Source: a bacterium (GTDB lineage Bacteria; UBA10199; DSSB01). Taken from it: a stretch of DNA of 57,276 nt. Made by a program: the position numbers and the translations under genes. Within the stretch, counting starts at the first letter, position 1. Each line of letters begins with the position of its first letter. The notes under the pieces were generated by a model that was given only the letters and a program-made list of their open reading frames with translations, was not told the DNA's origin and made no database searches. Below are positions 16,683 to 25,791 of the stretch, one piece after another. The stretch spans positions 1 to 57,276 of the forward strand of contig DATEDP010000113.1 in NCBI GenBank assembly GCA_035281585.1, given 5' to 3'.

Positions 16683-17192
16683 ATGTCTCGAAACTTTTTT
16701 CGCACCGCCAAAAAATTTCTATTAGCCGTTCTCCTGCTCAGCGCCTCGGTCACCGCGGCCCAAGCCGAGACCCGCGGCCGGCAGTTCGTTTTCAACGGCG
16801 GCCTCGGCGTTTTCGTGGGCACCGACGGCCTCGATGCCGCTTTCGACGTCAGCCTGGAGCCCGAGTATTTCTTCACCGAGCATACCTCGCTGTCCTTCCG
16901 CTTCGATATCACCGCCGGCGGCACCGACTCGGTCCACTTCGGCGCCCGCTTCCGCTACTATTTCAACATCACGCCCAAGGTCGATATCTTCGTCGGCGCC
17001 GGCGCCGGCGGCGGCACCGATTTCGACGGCAACGGTTTCGGCGACATCGCCATCCCGGTCTTCGGTTGGCAGTACGGCATCGGCGAGCACTTCAAGATCG
17101 GTTCCGACGTGTCTTTCGACATCGTCTTCGACGGCGACAATGCCGCCTTTGCGACCCGGCTCATGCCGGTGGTCCTGAAGTACGCTTTCTAA
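16683..17192 (+). CDS. Small outer-membrane beta-barrel protein
   Basis: This 169-residue protein has a signal peptide ending AAQA/ET. Alternating hydrophobic and aromatic strands follow, and it closes with LMPVVLKYAF, a terminal aromatic residue typical of barrels. It is probably an 8-stranded barrel of the OmpW/OmpX class. The ATG at 16683 is chosen because it gives a complete signal peptide; earlier in-frame codons overlap rlpA. Substrate unknown. Confidence 0.65.
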   Translation: MSRNFFRTAKKFLLAVLLLSASVTAAQAETRGRQFVFNGGLGVFVGTDGLDAAFDVSLEPEYFFTEHTSLSFRFDITAGGTDSVHFGARFRYYFNITPKVDIFVGAGAGGGTDFDGNGFGDIAIPVFGWQYGIGEHFKIGSDVSFDIVFDGDNAAFATRLMPVVLKYAF

Positions 17193-17201
17193 TGGGTTGA
17201 A

Positions 17202-18053
17202 ATGGGCAAGATCATCGACGGACAGGCCATTAGCCAAAAGCTCCGCTTGGAAGTGAAAGCGGGCGTCGAGGATCTGGTCCGTGAAAAGAAGGTCCGGCCC
17301 GGTCTCGCCGTGGTCTTGGTGGGGGAGGACCCCGCCAGCCAAATCTACGTCCGTAACAAGACGAAGGCCGGCGGCGAGGCCGGGATCGCCGGATTCCAGC
17401 ACGATTTACCGGCCGACACCCAGCCGGCCCAGCTGCTCGAGCTGATCGACCGCCTCAACCATGACCCCCAAGTCCATGGCATCCTGGTCCAGATGCCCTT
17501 GCCGCCGGCCCTGCGCAACCTCGACATCCAATCCAAGATCGATCCGGCCAAGGACGTCGACGGCCTCCATCCGCTCAACCTGGGCAATTTGGCGACCGGC
17601 CGGCCCTGCTTCCGTTCCTGCACGCCCTTCGGCGTCATGAAGCTGCTCGACGAGATCGGCTACGATCTCAGCGGCAAACGGGCGGTGGTGGTGGGGCGGA
17701 GCAATATGGTAGGCAAGCCGATGGGGCTCATGCTTCTGGAGCGCAACGCGACCGTGACCTTTTGTCATTCCAAAACCGTCGATCTCGCCGGTGAAGTTGG
17801 CCGGGCCGACCTAGTGGTCGCCGCCATCGGCTCGCCCGAATTCGTCAAGGGCGGCTGGATCAAGCCCGGGGCGGTGGTGATCGACGTCGGCATCAACCGG
17901 CTGGCCAGCGGCAAGCTGGTCGGCGACGTCGAGTTCGAGCCGGCTCTGGAAAGGGCCTCCTGGATCACGCCGGTGCCGAAGGGCGTCGGCCCCATGACGA
18001 TCACCATGCTGCTTTGGAACACCCTCCAGGCGGCCAGAACGGCGGCCGGCTGA
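17202..18053 (+). CDS. folD: Bifunctional methylenetetrahydrofolate dehydrogenase/cyclohydrolase
   Basis: This 283-residue FolD of normal length has the catalytic Lys region [14 protein letters not shown], the motif GILVQMPLP, the NADP site [14 protein letters not shown] and the C-terminal [15 protein letters not shown]. It interconverts 5,10-methylene-THF and 10-formyl-THF. It overlaps the metF-like gene (TGATG) and heads a one-carbon cluster ending in the glycine cleavage genes. Confidence 0.95.
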   Translation: MGKIIDGQAISQKLRLEVKAGVEDLVREKKVRPGLAVVLVGEDPASQIYVRNKTKAGGEAGIAGFQHDLPADTQPAQLLELIDRLNHDPQVHGILVQMPLPPALRNLDIQSKIDPAKDVDGLHPLNLGNLATGRPCFRSCTPFGVMKLLDEIGYDLSGKRAVVVGRSNMVGKPMGLMLLERNATVTFCHSKTVDLAGEVGRADLVVAAIGSPEFVKGGWIKPGAVVIDVGINRLASGKLVGDVEFEPALERASWITPVPKGVGPMTITMLLWNTLQAARTAAG

Positions 18054-18922
18054 TGTCCCAGCTCAAAGCTCAGTTGGAGAGCGGCCAATTCGTCGTCACT
18101 TCCGAGATTGCGCCGCCCAAGGGCGCCGACCTCGGCGAATTCCTGGAGCACGCCCGCCTCATCAAGGGCCGGGTGGTCGCTTACAACGTCACCGACAATC
18201 AAAGGGCCATCATGCGGCTTTCCTCGCTGGCCGCGAGCATCGCTCTGATCCGCGAGGGCATGGAGCCGATTTACCAGCTGGCCTGCCGCGATCGGAACCG
18301 GCTGGCCCTGCAATCCGATCTGCTGGGCGCCGCGGCTTTCGGCATTCAGAACGTCCTGCCCTTGACCGGCGACTCGGTGGCCCAGGGCGACCACAAGGAT
18401 GCCAAGCCGGTCTTCGACTGCACCTCGGTGAAGCTGATGATGCTCATCGAAAAGCTCAACCAAGGCTTGAGCATGGGCGACCATCCGCTCAGCGCCAAAA
18501 CGAATTTTTTTGTCGGCGGAGCCGTCGACCCGAAGAACTTCGGCAACCGGGCCTTCTTTCAAAAGATGGAAGAGAAGATCAAGCACGGGGCGGCCTTTTT
18601 CCAATCCCAGCCGGTCTACGACCTGGCCCAAGTCGAGGCTTTCCACCGCTATTGCGAAGAGCAGCGAGTGAAGAGCCTGATCGGCGTCCTGTTGGTCAAG
18701 GGGCCGAAGCAAGCGGCCTTCCTCAATGCCCACGTTCCGGGCATCAAGATTCCCGACGAGATCATCGCCAAGTTCAACGGCAGCTCCGAGCCGCTCCAGG
18801 TCGGCATCGACTTCGCGGCCCAGCAAATCCGGGAGCTCAAGGGCCGGGCCCATGGCGTCCACATCATGACCGTGGGCCGCGAGGACTTGGTGCCGCAGAT
18901 TTTGGATCGAGCGGGACTTTGA
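18053..18922 (+). CDS. metF: Methylenetetrahydrofolate reductase family protein
   Basis: This 289-residue TIM-barrel protein of the MetF family has FVVTSEIAPPKGAD at the N terminus, YNVTDNQRAIM, the CRDRNRLALQSDLLGA flavin/folate region, and FFQSQPVYDLAQVEAF. The product provides methyl-THF. The start ATG overlaps the folD stop. The short, MetF-only form without an NADH domain suggests partner-dependent electron supply, as in some acetogen-type enzymes; that is inference. Confidence 0.85.
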   Translation: MSQLKAQLESGQFVVTSEIAPPKGADLGEFLEHARLIKGRVVAYNVTDNQRAIMRLSSLAASIALIREGMEPIYQLACRDRNRLALQSDLLGAAAFGIQNVLPLTGDSVAQGDHKDAKPVFDCTSVKLMMLIEKLNQGLSMGDHPLSAKTNFFVGGAVDPKNFGNRAFFQKMEEKIKHGAAFFQSQPVYDLAQVEAFHRYCEEQRVKSLIGVLLVKGPKQAAFLNAHVPGIKIPDEIIAKFNGSSEPLQVGIDFAAQQIRELKGRAHGVHIMTVGREDLVPQILDRAGL

Positions 18923-18929
18923 TGCATTG

Positions 18930-18975
18930 TCATTCCGAGGAGCAAAGCGACGAGGAATCCCTGCGGAGTGACTTG
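18930..18975. repeat. REP-like repeat, copy 3 (half-element)
   Basis: GTCATTCCGAGGAGC and GCGACGAGGAATCC match the core of the other REP-like copies. It lies between the metF and gcvT genes, within the one-carbon operon. Confidence 0.65.
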
Positions 18976-19014
18976 GCGCGATGGGTTTCCGGATGACACA
19001 GGAGATGCTTCCCA

Positions 19015-20121
19015 ATGGCTCTAAAAACTCCGCTCTACGAGTGGCATCGCAGTCACGGCGCCAAGATGGTCGAATTCGGCGGCTGGGACATGCCGGTTTC
19101 CTACGAAGGGGTGCTGGCCGAGCACAAGGCCGTCCGCGAAGCCTGCGGTCTCTTCGACATCTCCCACATGGGCGAGATTTTCATCAGCGGGGCCGGCTCC
19201 GAAAACGCCCTCCAATGGCTGACGAGCAACGACGTTTCCCGGCTCCGCGACGGCCAAGCCCAATATTCGCTCCTGCTCAACGAGAAGGGCGGAGCGGTCG
19301 ACGACATCATCGTCTATCGTCTGAAGCCCGACCGCTTCCTGGTCTGCGTCAATGCCGCCAACATCGACAAGGACCGGGAGTGGATGAAGGCCAACCTCAA
19401 GCCCGATGCCGAGCTGACCGACCGCAGCCCCGAAATGGGCATGATCGCCCTGCAAGGGCCCGCCAGCCCTCGGGTCTTGGCCAAGCTCGGCTTCGATTTG
19501 GCTTCGGTCGACCGCTTCCATTGCCGGGAGCTGCGGATCGCCGGGGCTCCGGTTCTGCTCGCCCGCACCGGCTACACCGGCGAGGAGGGCTGCGAGTTCT
19601 TCCTCGAGTCCAAGGCTCTCTTGGATTTTTGGGAAGAGTTGCTGGCGGCCGGCCGCTCCGAAGGCTTGGTGCCGGTCGGTTTGGGAGCCCGGGATACTTT
19701 GCGGCTCGAAATGGGCTATCCGCTCTACGGCCATGAGCTCAACGAGAGCCTCGGGCCTTGGGAGGCCGGGCTCGGCTGGGTGGTCAAGCTCGACGCCAAG
19801 GATTTCATCGGCAAGCCGGCGCTGTTGGAGGCCAAGGCCAAGGGTGTGGCCAAGAGAGTGCGGGGCCTGCGGATGGAGGAGCCGGGCATTCCGCGCGAAG
19901 GCTTCGCCGTTTACCGCGGGGCCGATCGGATCGGCGCGACCCTCTCCGGAACTTTCAGTCCCTCGCTCAACGTTGGCATCGCCACCGCGCTCCTCGACGC
20001 CGATGCCGGCGTCGAGGGCGGGGAAATTTTCGTTGACATCAGGGGTAAAATGAAGAAAGCAAAAATCACGAAAATTCCCTTCCTAAATCGAAAAATAGGG
20101 GCAGGAGCCGGCGCTTTATGA
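19015..20121 (+). CDS. gcvT: Glycine cleavage system T protein
   Basis: This 368-residue aminomethyltransferase has the N-terminal KTPLYEWHRSHGAKMVEFGGWDMPV, the folate-site FDISHMGEI, and RTGYTGEEGCEFF and GLGARDTLRLEMGYPLYGHEL. It releases ammonia and transfers the methylene group to THF. AGGAG lies nine bases upstream of the ATG. It overlaps gcvH by four bases. Confidence 0.96.
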   Translation: MALKTPLYEWHRSHGAKMVEFGGWDMPVSYEGVLAEHKAVREACGLFDISHMGEIFISGAGSENALQWLTSNDVSRLRDGQAQYSLLLNEKGGAVDDIIVYRLKPDRFLVCVNAANIDKDREWMKANLKPDAELTDRSPEMGMIALQGPASPRVLAKLGFDLASVDRFHCRELRIAGAPVLLARTGYTGEEGCEFFLESKALLDFWEELLAAGRSEGLVPVGLGARDTLRLEMGYPLYGHELNESLGPWEAGLGWVVKLDAKDFIGKPALLEAKAKGVAKRVRGLRMEEPGIPREGFAVYRGADRIGATLSGTFSPSLNVGIATALLDADAGVEGGEIFVDIRGKMKKAKITKIPFLNRKIGAGAGAL

Positions 20122-20513
20122 ATTTTCCCGAAGACCTGAAATACACCACCGAGCACGAATGGGTCCGAGTCGAAGGAGACGTCGCCACCGTCGGAATCAC
20201 CGACTTTGCCCAGGAGCAATTGGGTGACATCGTATTCGTCGAGCTTCCCGAGGAAGAGGAAACCATCGAAAAGGGCGACACCTTCGGCGTCGTCGAGTCG
20301 ACCAAGTCGGTCAGCGATCTCTACGTGCCCTTGACCGGCACCGTCATCGAGAGCAACGATCCTCTCCTCGACAGTCCCGAGGTCATCAACGAGGATCCTT
20401 ACGGCGAGGGCTGGATGATCCGGATCAAGCTCAAATCGCCCGAGGAAATCAAAGAGCTGCTCGACGCCAAGGCCTACCAAAAGCTGATCGAGGAAGAAGA
20501 AGAGGGCGAATAA
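20118..20513 (+). CDS. gcvH: Glycine cleavage system H protein
   Basis: This 131-residue lipoyl carrier has the lipoylation lysine in VVESTKSVSDLYVP near residue 64 and the typical start KYTTEHEWVRVEG. It shuttles the aminomethyl group between the P, T and L proteins. It is translationally coupled to gcvT and seven bases from gcvPA. Confidence 0.97.
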   Translation: MNFPEDLKYTTEHEWVRVEGDVATVGITDFAQEQLGDIVFVELPEEEETIEKGDTFGVVESTKSVSDLYVPLTGTVIESNDPLLDSPEVINEDPYGEGWMIRIKLKSPEEIKELLDAKAYQKLIEEEEEGE

Positions 20514-20519
20514 GGCGGC

Positions 20520-21872
20520 ATGCGCTATCTGCCCCATACCCCCGAAGAGATCCGCCGGATGTCGGAGGCCATCGGCATCCAAGGCCCCGACGATTTATTC
20601 AAGGTCATTCCCGAAAAATTGCGGTTCCAAGGCCGGCTTGAGCTGCCGCCAGCTCTCTCCGAGATCGATTTGCTGCGCCACCTCAAGGCTTTGGGCCGGG
20701 ATAACGAGACCGTCGACAGCCTATCCTCCTTCCTCGGCGGCGGCGCCTACCATCATTACATTCCGGTCGCGGTTTCCACCATCACCGGCCGCGGCGAGTT
20801 CCAGACTTCTTACACGCCTTACCAACCCGAGATTTCCCAGGGCACCCTCCAGGCCATCTTCGAATACCAGACGATGATCGCGTCGTTGACCGGGATGGAT
20901 TTGGCCAACGCCGGCAATTACGACGGCGCTTCGGCCCTGGCCGAAGCGGTGCTGATGGCGCTGCGCCTGAGCGACGAAAAGCGCGACACCGTTTTGCTCG
21001 CCGGCTCGATCCACCCCGAGTACCGCGAGGTGGTGAGAACTTACCTGAGCAACATCGGCTGCCAGATCGTCGAGGTGCCGCGCGGCGCCGATGGCCGGCT
21101 CGACGGAGCGGCGCTGCAAAAGCTCTTGAACGACCAAGTCGCCGCGGTCTGCATCCAATCGCCCAACGCCTTCGGCGTGATCGAGGAGACCGCCAAGATC
21201 TCGGCCGCCGCCCGCCAGGCCGGCGCGCTGCTGATCGCCTCTTTCAGCGAAGCCTTGAGCCTGGGCCTGCTCGAGCCGCCGGGCAAGCAAGGCGCCGACA
21301 TCGCGGTCGGTGAAGGGGCCTCCTTCGGCAACTTTCTCAATTTGGGCGGCCCTTATCTCGGGCTCTTCGCCACCAAGAAGGAATACGTTCGCCAGATGCC
21401 GGGCCGACTGGTCGGCGAGACGATCGACGCCGAGGGCAAGCGCGGCTTCGTTCTGGTCCTTTCGACCCGCGAACAGCACATTCGCCGCGAGAAGGCGACC
21501 AGCAACATCTGCACCAACCAGGCGCTCTGTGCGCTGGCGACGACGGTCTATCTCTCGCTGCTCGGGCCCAAGGGTTTGCGGCAATTGGCCGAGATCAACT
21601 ACGCCCACGCCCGCTACCTGCGGGATGGCTTGACCAAGGTGCCGGGCGTGAAGCGGCTCTTCGCCGCGCCGCACTTCAACGAATTCGTCTTGGACCTGCC
21701 CTCCGACCCTAAGCAAGTCCTGAGCGCGCTCCATGCCAAGGGCATCGCCGGCGGCATTGCTCTCGGCAGCTGGGGCCCGGGCTTGGAGAGGGCGATACTG
21801 GTCTGCGCGACTGAAATGAACAGCAAAAGCCAGATGGATGAGTACATCCGGGCGCTGCGAGAAGTTTTGTAA
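20520..21872 (+). CDS. gcvPA: Glycine dehydrogenase (decarboxylating) subunit 1
   Basis: This 450-residue alpha subunit of the split P protein has SFLGGGAYHHYIPVAV, TSYTPYQPEISQGTLQAIFEYQ, ANAGNYDGASALAEA and NICTNQALCALA. With GcvPB it decarboxylates glycine. A palindromic repeat separates it from gcvPB. The lipoamide dehydrogenase gene is not in the window. Confidence 0.95.
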   Translation: MRYLPHTPEEIRRMSEAIGIQGPDDLFKVIPEKLRFQGRLELPPALSEIDLLRHLKALGRDNETVDSLSSFLGGGAYHHYIPVAVSTITGRGEFQTSYTPYQPEISQGTLQAIFEYQTMIASLTGMDLANAGNYDGASALAEAVLMALRLSDEKRDTVLLAGSIHPEYREVVRTYLSNIGCQIVEVPRGADGRLDGAALQKLLNDQVAAVCIQSPNAFGVIEETAKISAAARQAGALLIASFSEALSLGLLEPPGKQGADIAVGEGASFGNFLNLGGPYLGLFATKKEYVRQMPGRLVGETIDAEGKRGFVLVLSTREQHIRREKATSNICTNQALCALATTVYLSLLGPKGLRQLAEINYAHARYLRDGLTKVPGVKRLFAAPHFNEFVLDLPSDPKQVLSALHAKGIAGGIALGSWGPGLERAILVCATEMNSKSQMDEYIRALREVL

Positions 21873-21991
21873 CCCCCCTTTGAAAAAGGGGGGCAGGGGG
21901 GATTTAAAGCCGTGGCAGGTGCCGAAGCGGAATTCATTGGCAGGCCGACGTTTTAAATCCCCCCTTGATTCCCCCTTTTTCAAAGGGGGGG
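21873..21991. repeat. Palindromic element family A, copy 1
   Basis: Near-perfect inverted ends (CCCCCCTTTGAAAAAGGGGG and its complement) are followed by GGGGGGATTTAAAG and TTTTAAATCCCCCC in inverse order. The element is about 119 bp and sits exactly between gcvPA and gcvPB. A related copy is at 34486. Confidence 0.8.
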
Positions 21992-22010
21992 AATATGCAT
22001 TGGTAATATT

Positions 22011-23546
22011 ATGAGCTCAAACGACCTCAAAAAAACCGGTCCCGGCAAGCGCGGCATGATCTTCGCCGAGCCGACGATCTTCGAGCGTGGCGCACCGGGC
22101 CGGCAAGGATATTCCTTGCCCGAGGTCGAGGTTCCGCTGAGCGATCCCGGCGAGGAGATCGCGGCCGGCTTGCTCCGCTCGGCCGAGCCGCTCCTGCCCG
22201 AAGTTTCGGAGCTCGACGTCATCCGCCACTTCACCCGGCTTTCGCAGTGGAACTACTCCATCGACACCGGCCTTTATCCCTTGGGCTCCTGCACGATGAA
22301 ATACAATCCCAAGGTCAACGAGGAGGTGGCCCGGATGAGCGGCTTCGTGAAGCTCCATCCGCTGGCGCCGGAAGAGGATATCCAAGGCGCCCTCGAGCTG
22401 ATGTTCCATCTCCAGGACTACTTGGCCGCGATCAGCGGCATGGACGCGACGACGCTCCAGCCGGCGGCCGGCGCCCAGGGCGAGTTCACCGGTCTCCTCA
22501 TGATCCGGGCCTACCTGGCCGAGCAGGGCGACGCCCGGAAGAAAGTTTTGATCCCCGACACCGCCCATGGCACCAACCCGGCCAGCGCCGCGGCCTGCGG
22601 CTACAAAGTCGTCACCATCAAGACCGGTCCCGAGGGCATCCTCACGCCCGAAGCGGTGGCGGCGGCGATGGACCAGGACGTGGCCGCGATCATGCTGACC
22701 AACCCCAATACCTTGGGCCTCTTCGAGTCGGGCATCGCCGAGATCGCCGAGATCGTCCATGCCAAGGGCGGCTTGGTCTACTGCGACGGCGCCAACCAGA
22801 ACGCCTTGGTCGGCATGGCCCGGGTCGGCGACATGGGCGTCGACGTCCTCCATTTCAACTTGCATAAGACCTTCACGACGCCGCACGGCGGCGGCGGTCC
22901 CGGGTCAGGCCCGGTTTCGGTGAAGAAGATCCTCGAGCCCTATCTGCCCCGGCCGGTGGTGGTGAAAAAGGACTCGGGCTACGCCTGGGACTTCGAGCGG
23001 CCGCGCTCGGTCGGCAAGGTCAAGGCTTTCTACGGGAATTTCGGGATGCTGGTCCGGGCCTACACCTACATCCGGGAGATGGGCGCCGAGGGCCTGCGCC
23101 AAGTCGCCCAACGGGCGGTGCTCAACGCCAACTACGTCCGCAAGAAGCTCGAAGGCGATTTCCAGCTCGCCTATCCCGGCGTCTGCATGCACGAATGCGT
23201 TTTCTCCGACAAGCTCCAGAAGAAAAACGGCGTCACCACCGCCGACATTGCCAAGCGGATGATGGACTACGGCTACCATCCGCCGACGATTTATTTTCCG
23301 CTGGTCGTCGCCGGCGCCTTGATGGTCGAGACCACCGAGACCGAGAGCCTCCAGACCTTGGAGCGCTTCATCCGCTCGATGAAGGAGATCGCCCGGGAGT
23401 GCCGCGAGGACCCGGACTTGGTCAAAGCCGCGCCCCACGTTCCCAAGGTCCGGCGGCTCGACGAGGTCAAGGCGGCCAAAGAACCGAAGTTCGTCTACGT
23501 CCCGACCGCGGCCATTCCCGGCGGGGAGCTCGATCCCAAGGCTTAG
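22011..23546 (+). CDS. gcvPB: Glycine dehydrogenase (decarboxylating) subunit 2
   Basis: This 511-residue beta subunit has LYPLGSCTMKYNPKVNE, the TLQPAAGAQGE block, DTAHGTNPASAAACGY and the PLP lysine in HFNLHKTFTTPHGGGGPG. The start has no clear ribosome site because the repeat upstream ends about 20 nt before it. Its stop overlaps the convergent carbonic anhydrase stop by four bases. Confidence 0.95.
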   Translation: MSSNDLKKTGPGKRGMIFAEPTIFERGAPGRQGYSLPEVEVPLSDPGEEIAAGLLRSAEPLLPEVSELDVIRHFTRLSQWNYSIDTGLYPLGSCTMKYNPKVNEEVARMSGFVKLHPLAPEEDIQGALELMFHLQDYLAAISGMDATTLQPAAGAQGEFTGLLMIRAYLAEQGDARKKVLIPDTAHGTNPASAAACGYKVVTIKTGPEGILTPEAVAAAMDQDVAAIMLTNPNTLGLFESGIAEIAEIVHAKGGLVYCDGANQNALVGMARVGDMGVDVLHFNLHKTFTTPHGGGGPGSGPVSVKKILEPYLPRPVVVKKDSGYAWDFERPRSVGKVKAFYGNFGMLVRAYTYIREMGAEGLRQVAQRAVLNANYVRKKLEGDFQLAYPGVCMHECVFSDKLQKKNGVTTADIAKRMMDYGYHPPTIYFPLVVAGALMVETTETESLQTLERFIRSMKEIARECREDPDLVKAAPHVPKVRRLDEVKAAKEPKFVYVPTAAIPGGELDPKA

Positions 23547-24220
23547 GCGTTGGTGTTCTCCAGGTCGAGCAGGGTGTTCTCGACCTCCTTCTCATCCATC
23601 AGCACGAAACTCTGAATGCCGCTCTTGTAGGCGTGGACCTCGGCATTGTGGATGTCGAACCACCAGCCGTGGATGCGCAGCACGCCTTTGCGCAAAGCGC
23701 TGCGGATGAAGGGGTAGGTTCGAAGATGCTGGATCTGCATGAGGACGTTGAGCTGGGAAAGGCGGTTGGCTTGGCTCAGGCCGGGAGTTTCCTGGAGCGG
23801 AAGCTTCTTTTCCTTCATCGCCGGCAGGCCGTTCTTGAGCCAGGAGGAAAGATAAGGCATCTCGGAGTTGACCGGCTTTTCGATCAAGGCCTGCATGGCT
23901 CCGCACTCGGAGTGGCCGCAGATCACGATATCCTTCACCTTCAGCGCCCCCACCGAAAACTCCAACGCCGCGCCCACCGAGGAATCGCCCTTGCCGGCGC
24001 CGAGCTCTTCCCAGCTCGGGACCAAGTTGCCGACGTTTCGCACGACGAAGAGATCGCCGGGGTTGGTCGAGGCGAAGAGGTTGGGGACGACCCGGCTGTC
24101 GGAGCAGGCGACGAAGAGCACGTCGGGCTTTTGTCCCAGGGCGAGTTTGGCGAAGCTTTCGCGGACCTCGGGCGAGAGATTGCGGCGGAATTCGAGGATG
24201 CCTTTGACCAGCTTTTCCAT
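23543..24220 (-). CDS. Beta-class carbonic anhydrase
   Basis: This 225-residue enzyme has the zinc ligands in VACSDSRVVP (Cys) and ICGHSECGAM (His and Cys), with the Asp-Arg dyad present. It hydrates CO2 to bicarbonate. The start at MEKLVKG (24220) is chosen because the longer frame extends into the palindromic repeat upstream and encodes no family sequence. It is convergent with the glycine cleavage genes, which release CO2. Confidence 0.92.
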   Translation of the reverse strand: MEKLVKGILEFRRNLSPEVRESFAKLALGQKPDVLFVACSDSRVVPNLFASTNPGDLFVVRNVGNLVPSWEELGAGKGDSSVGAALEFSVGALKVKDIVICGHSECGAMQALIEKPVNSEMPYLSSWLKNGLPAMKEKKLPLQETPGLSQANRLSQLNVLMQIQHLRTYPFIRSALRKGVLRIHGWWFDIHNAEVHAYKSGIQSFVLMDEKEVENTLLDLENTNA

Positions 24221-24300
24221 GCTTGTTTGATAGTCGGGGATTGGGGTGGGATCAAGGACAAAGGGAGTTTGTGGTGCTGCCGGCTTTTGCCTTTTTGCCC

Positions 24301-24503
24301 GGGCGGGGTCGGGGTGGGGATGCCCCCTCTCAAAAATCTGCCCGGTCGGGCTAGTCGGGTCAAAAAATCCGCTTCGCAATAAAACTTAGTGGCTTCCTTC
24401 GTCAGCCCCTAAGTTTTTTGCTCCGTCGGATTTTTTGCCCCTCCTACGCCCTCCCTCCTGCAGAGATATTTTGAGAGGGGGCATCCCCACCCCGACCCCG
24501 CCC
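24301..24503. repeat. Long inverted repeat / MITE-like element
   Basis: A 35-bp perfect inverted repeat (24301-24335 against 24469-24503) bounds about 200 bp. Inner nested arms AAAAATCCG/CGGATTTTT and AAAACTTAG/CTAAGTTTT make the whole element fold into one long hairpin. GTGCTGCCGG occurs directly repeated on either side (24274 and 24511). There is no ORF of note. With the next element it accounts for the 530-bp gap upstream of the carbonic anhydrase gene. Confidence 0.75.
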
Positions 24504-24558
24504 TACCACTGTGCTGCCGGGAAAGACTTTAGTTCTTTTTGCATCTTTGCCCAAGGTA

Positions 24559-24708
24559 GGTCGGGGAGCCCCGGGGACTCCTCCGAACGGCTTTTGAACC
24601 GTCGATCACCTTAAAGCATCCAATAGACATCGATGGTTCAAGCTTTCCCCGGCCCGGCTTGAGGGCCGGGGAAAAAAGTGAGGAGGATGTCCCCGGGGCT
24701 CCCCGACC
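24559..24708. repeat. Second inverted-repeat element
   Basis: The arms GGTCGGGGAGCCCCGGGGAC and its perfect complement bound about 150 bp. Inside are a second pair (TTTTGAACCGTCGAT against ATCGATGGTTCAAGC, imperfect) and a hairpin CCCCGGCCC/GGGCCGGGG. It differs in sequence from the adjacent element, so this is a second family. No gene seen. Confidence 0.7.
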
Positions 24709-24750
24709 GGGCAAAAACCCCCGAGCACGCGTCGAGGTCCCCAGTGTTTG

Positions 24751-25782
24751 CTAAAGGTACGTGATGAAGTTCCAGTTCATGCGGAGCTCGCCGCCCTCCA
24801 TGACCTTGGCGGGCGGAGCGGCGAAGGGGGCTGATTCGCGGATCGTGCGCAGGGCTTCCTCGTCGTAGCCCGGGATGCCCGAGGACTTGATGACGAAGAG
24901 CTCCTTGAGCCGGCCGTCGGCGCTGACTGTCACCGCCATCGAGACGTTGACCTTGCCGACGACGACCCGGTTGCCGGCGAAATGGGCCCGGAGCGGCGTC
25001 GAGGGGTTGAAGCGCATCCGGAAAATCCGCTTGAGCTGGGTGAAGTATTGGACGTCCGGGAAGGCGGCGGTGTTGAGGTAGGTCTTGCCGCCGATCTTGA
25101 CGTCGGGAAAGAAGTCGTTGACGAAATTGTCGGGCTCGCCCGGAGCGCCGGGCCGGCCGAGTCGCGGAAGCTCGAAGCGCTCCTTCTTGGAGCTCGCAGG
25201 CTCCTTCATCGCGACTTTTTTCGAATCCTTCTTCTCTTTGGGCAAGTAGTCCTTAAAGTCGGTGGGCTTGAGGGCGAGGTCGTCGAGCGATACCGACTTT
25301 TCGGCCGGCTCTTCCTTCTCCGGCTTTTCGAGCTCGGACGGCGCCGGCGGTTCCGGCTCGGGCTCCTTCATCGCGACTTTCTTCTCGGGCTTTGGCGCCG
25401 GGAGGTCGGCGTTGTCGCCGCGCTTGCCGTCCTCGTCGGTCTCGGAGTCGAGCCGGGCGTTCTTGGGCACCCGGGCGACCGTCTCCTCGGGAACACTGGA
25501 ATTATACTTGCTTGCGAAACGGGTCTTCTCCGGGACCTTCTCGACCTTGGGTTTGGCGATGTCGGCGATCTGAAGATTGGCTCCCGAAACCACCGGGATC
25601 GGCGGGGGCGGCAGGGCGGCGGCATCGACCCAGACCACCTCTTGCTCGGGCGGCGGAGGCGGAGCCTTGGCCCGCATTCTCTCCTGCATCGTGTAGAAAA
25701 ACCCGCCCAGCAGCACGTGAAAGAGCAGCGAAAGCAGCGCGAATATCGCGACGCGGCGCATGTTTTTCTGGTCTTCGGTCAT
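24751..25782 (-). CDS. TonB family energy transducer
   Basis: This 343-residue protein has a cytoplasmic N terminus, one transmembrane anchor (residues about 10-30), a long Pro/Lys/Glu-rich periplasmic spacer, and a C-terminal TonB domain (VSMAVTVSADGRLKELFVIKSSG, YDEEALRTIRESAPF). TonB couples inner-membrane ion flow to outer-membrane transport. No exbB/exbD genes are nearby. The ATG at 25782 is preferred to an upstream TTG at 25791. It lies just behind the thioesterase gene. Confidence 0.8.
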   Translation of the reverse strand: MTEDQKNMRRVAIFALLSLLFHVLLGGFFYTMQERMRAKAPPPPPEQEVVWVDAAALPPPPIPVVSGANLQIADIAKPKVEKVPEKTRFASKYNSSVPEETVARVPKNARLDSETDEDGKRGDNADLPAPKPEKKVAMKEPEPEPPAPSELEKPEKEEPAEKSVSLDDLALKPTDFKDYLPKEKKDSKKVAMKEPASSKKERFELPRLGRPGAPGEPDNFVNDFFPDVKIGGKTYLNTAAFPDVQYFTQLKRIFRMRFNPSTPLRAHFAGNRVVVGKVNVSMAVTVSADGRLKELFVIKSSGIPGYDEEALRTIRESAPFAAPPAKVMEGGELRMNWNFITYL

Positions 25783-25791
25783 ATTCTTCAA

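Noticed and set aside
24220-24379. N-terminal extension of the carbonic anhydrase
   Set aside because: It reads through a palindromic repeat and has no family similarity. MEKLVKG is the natural start.
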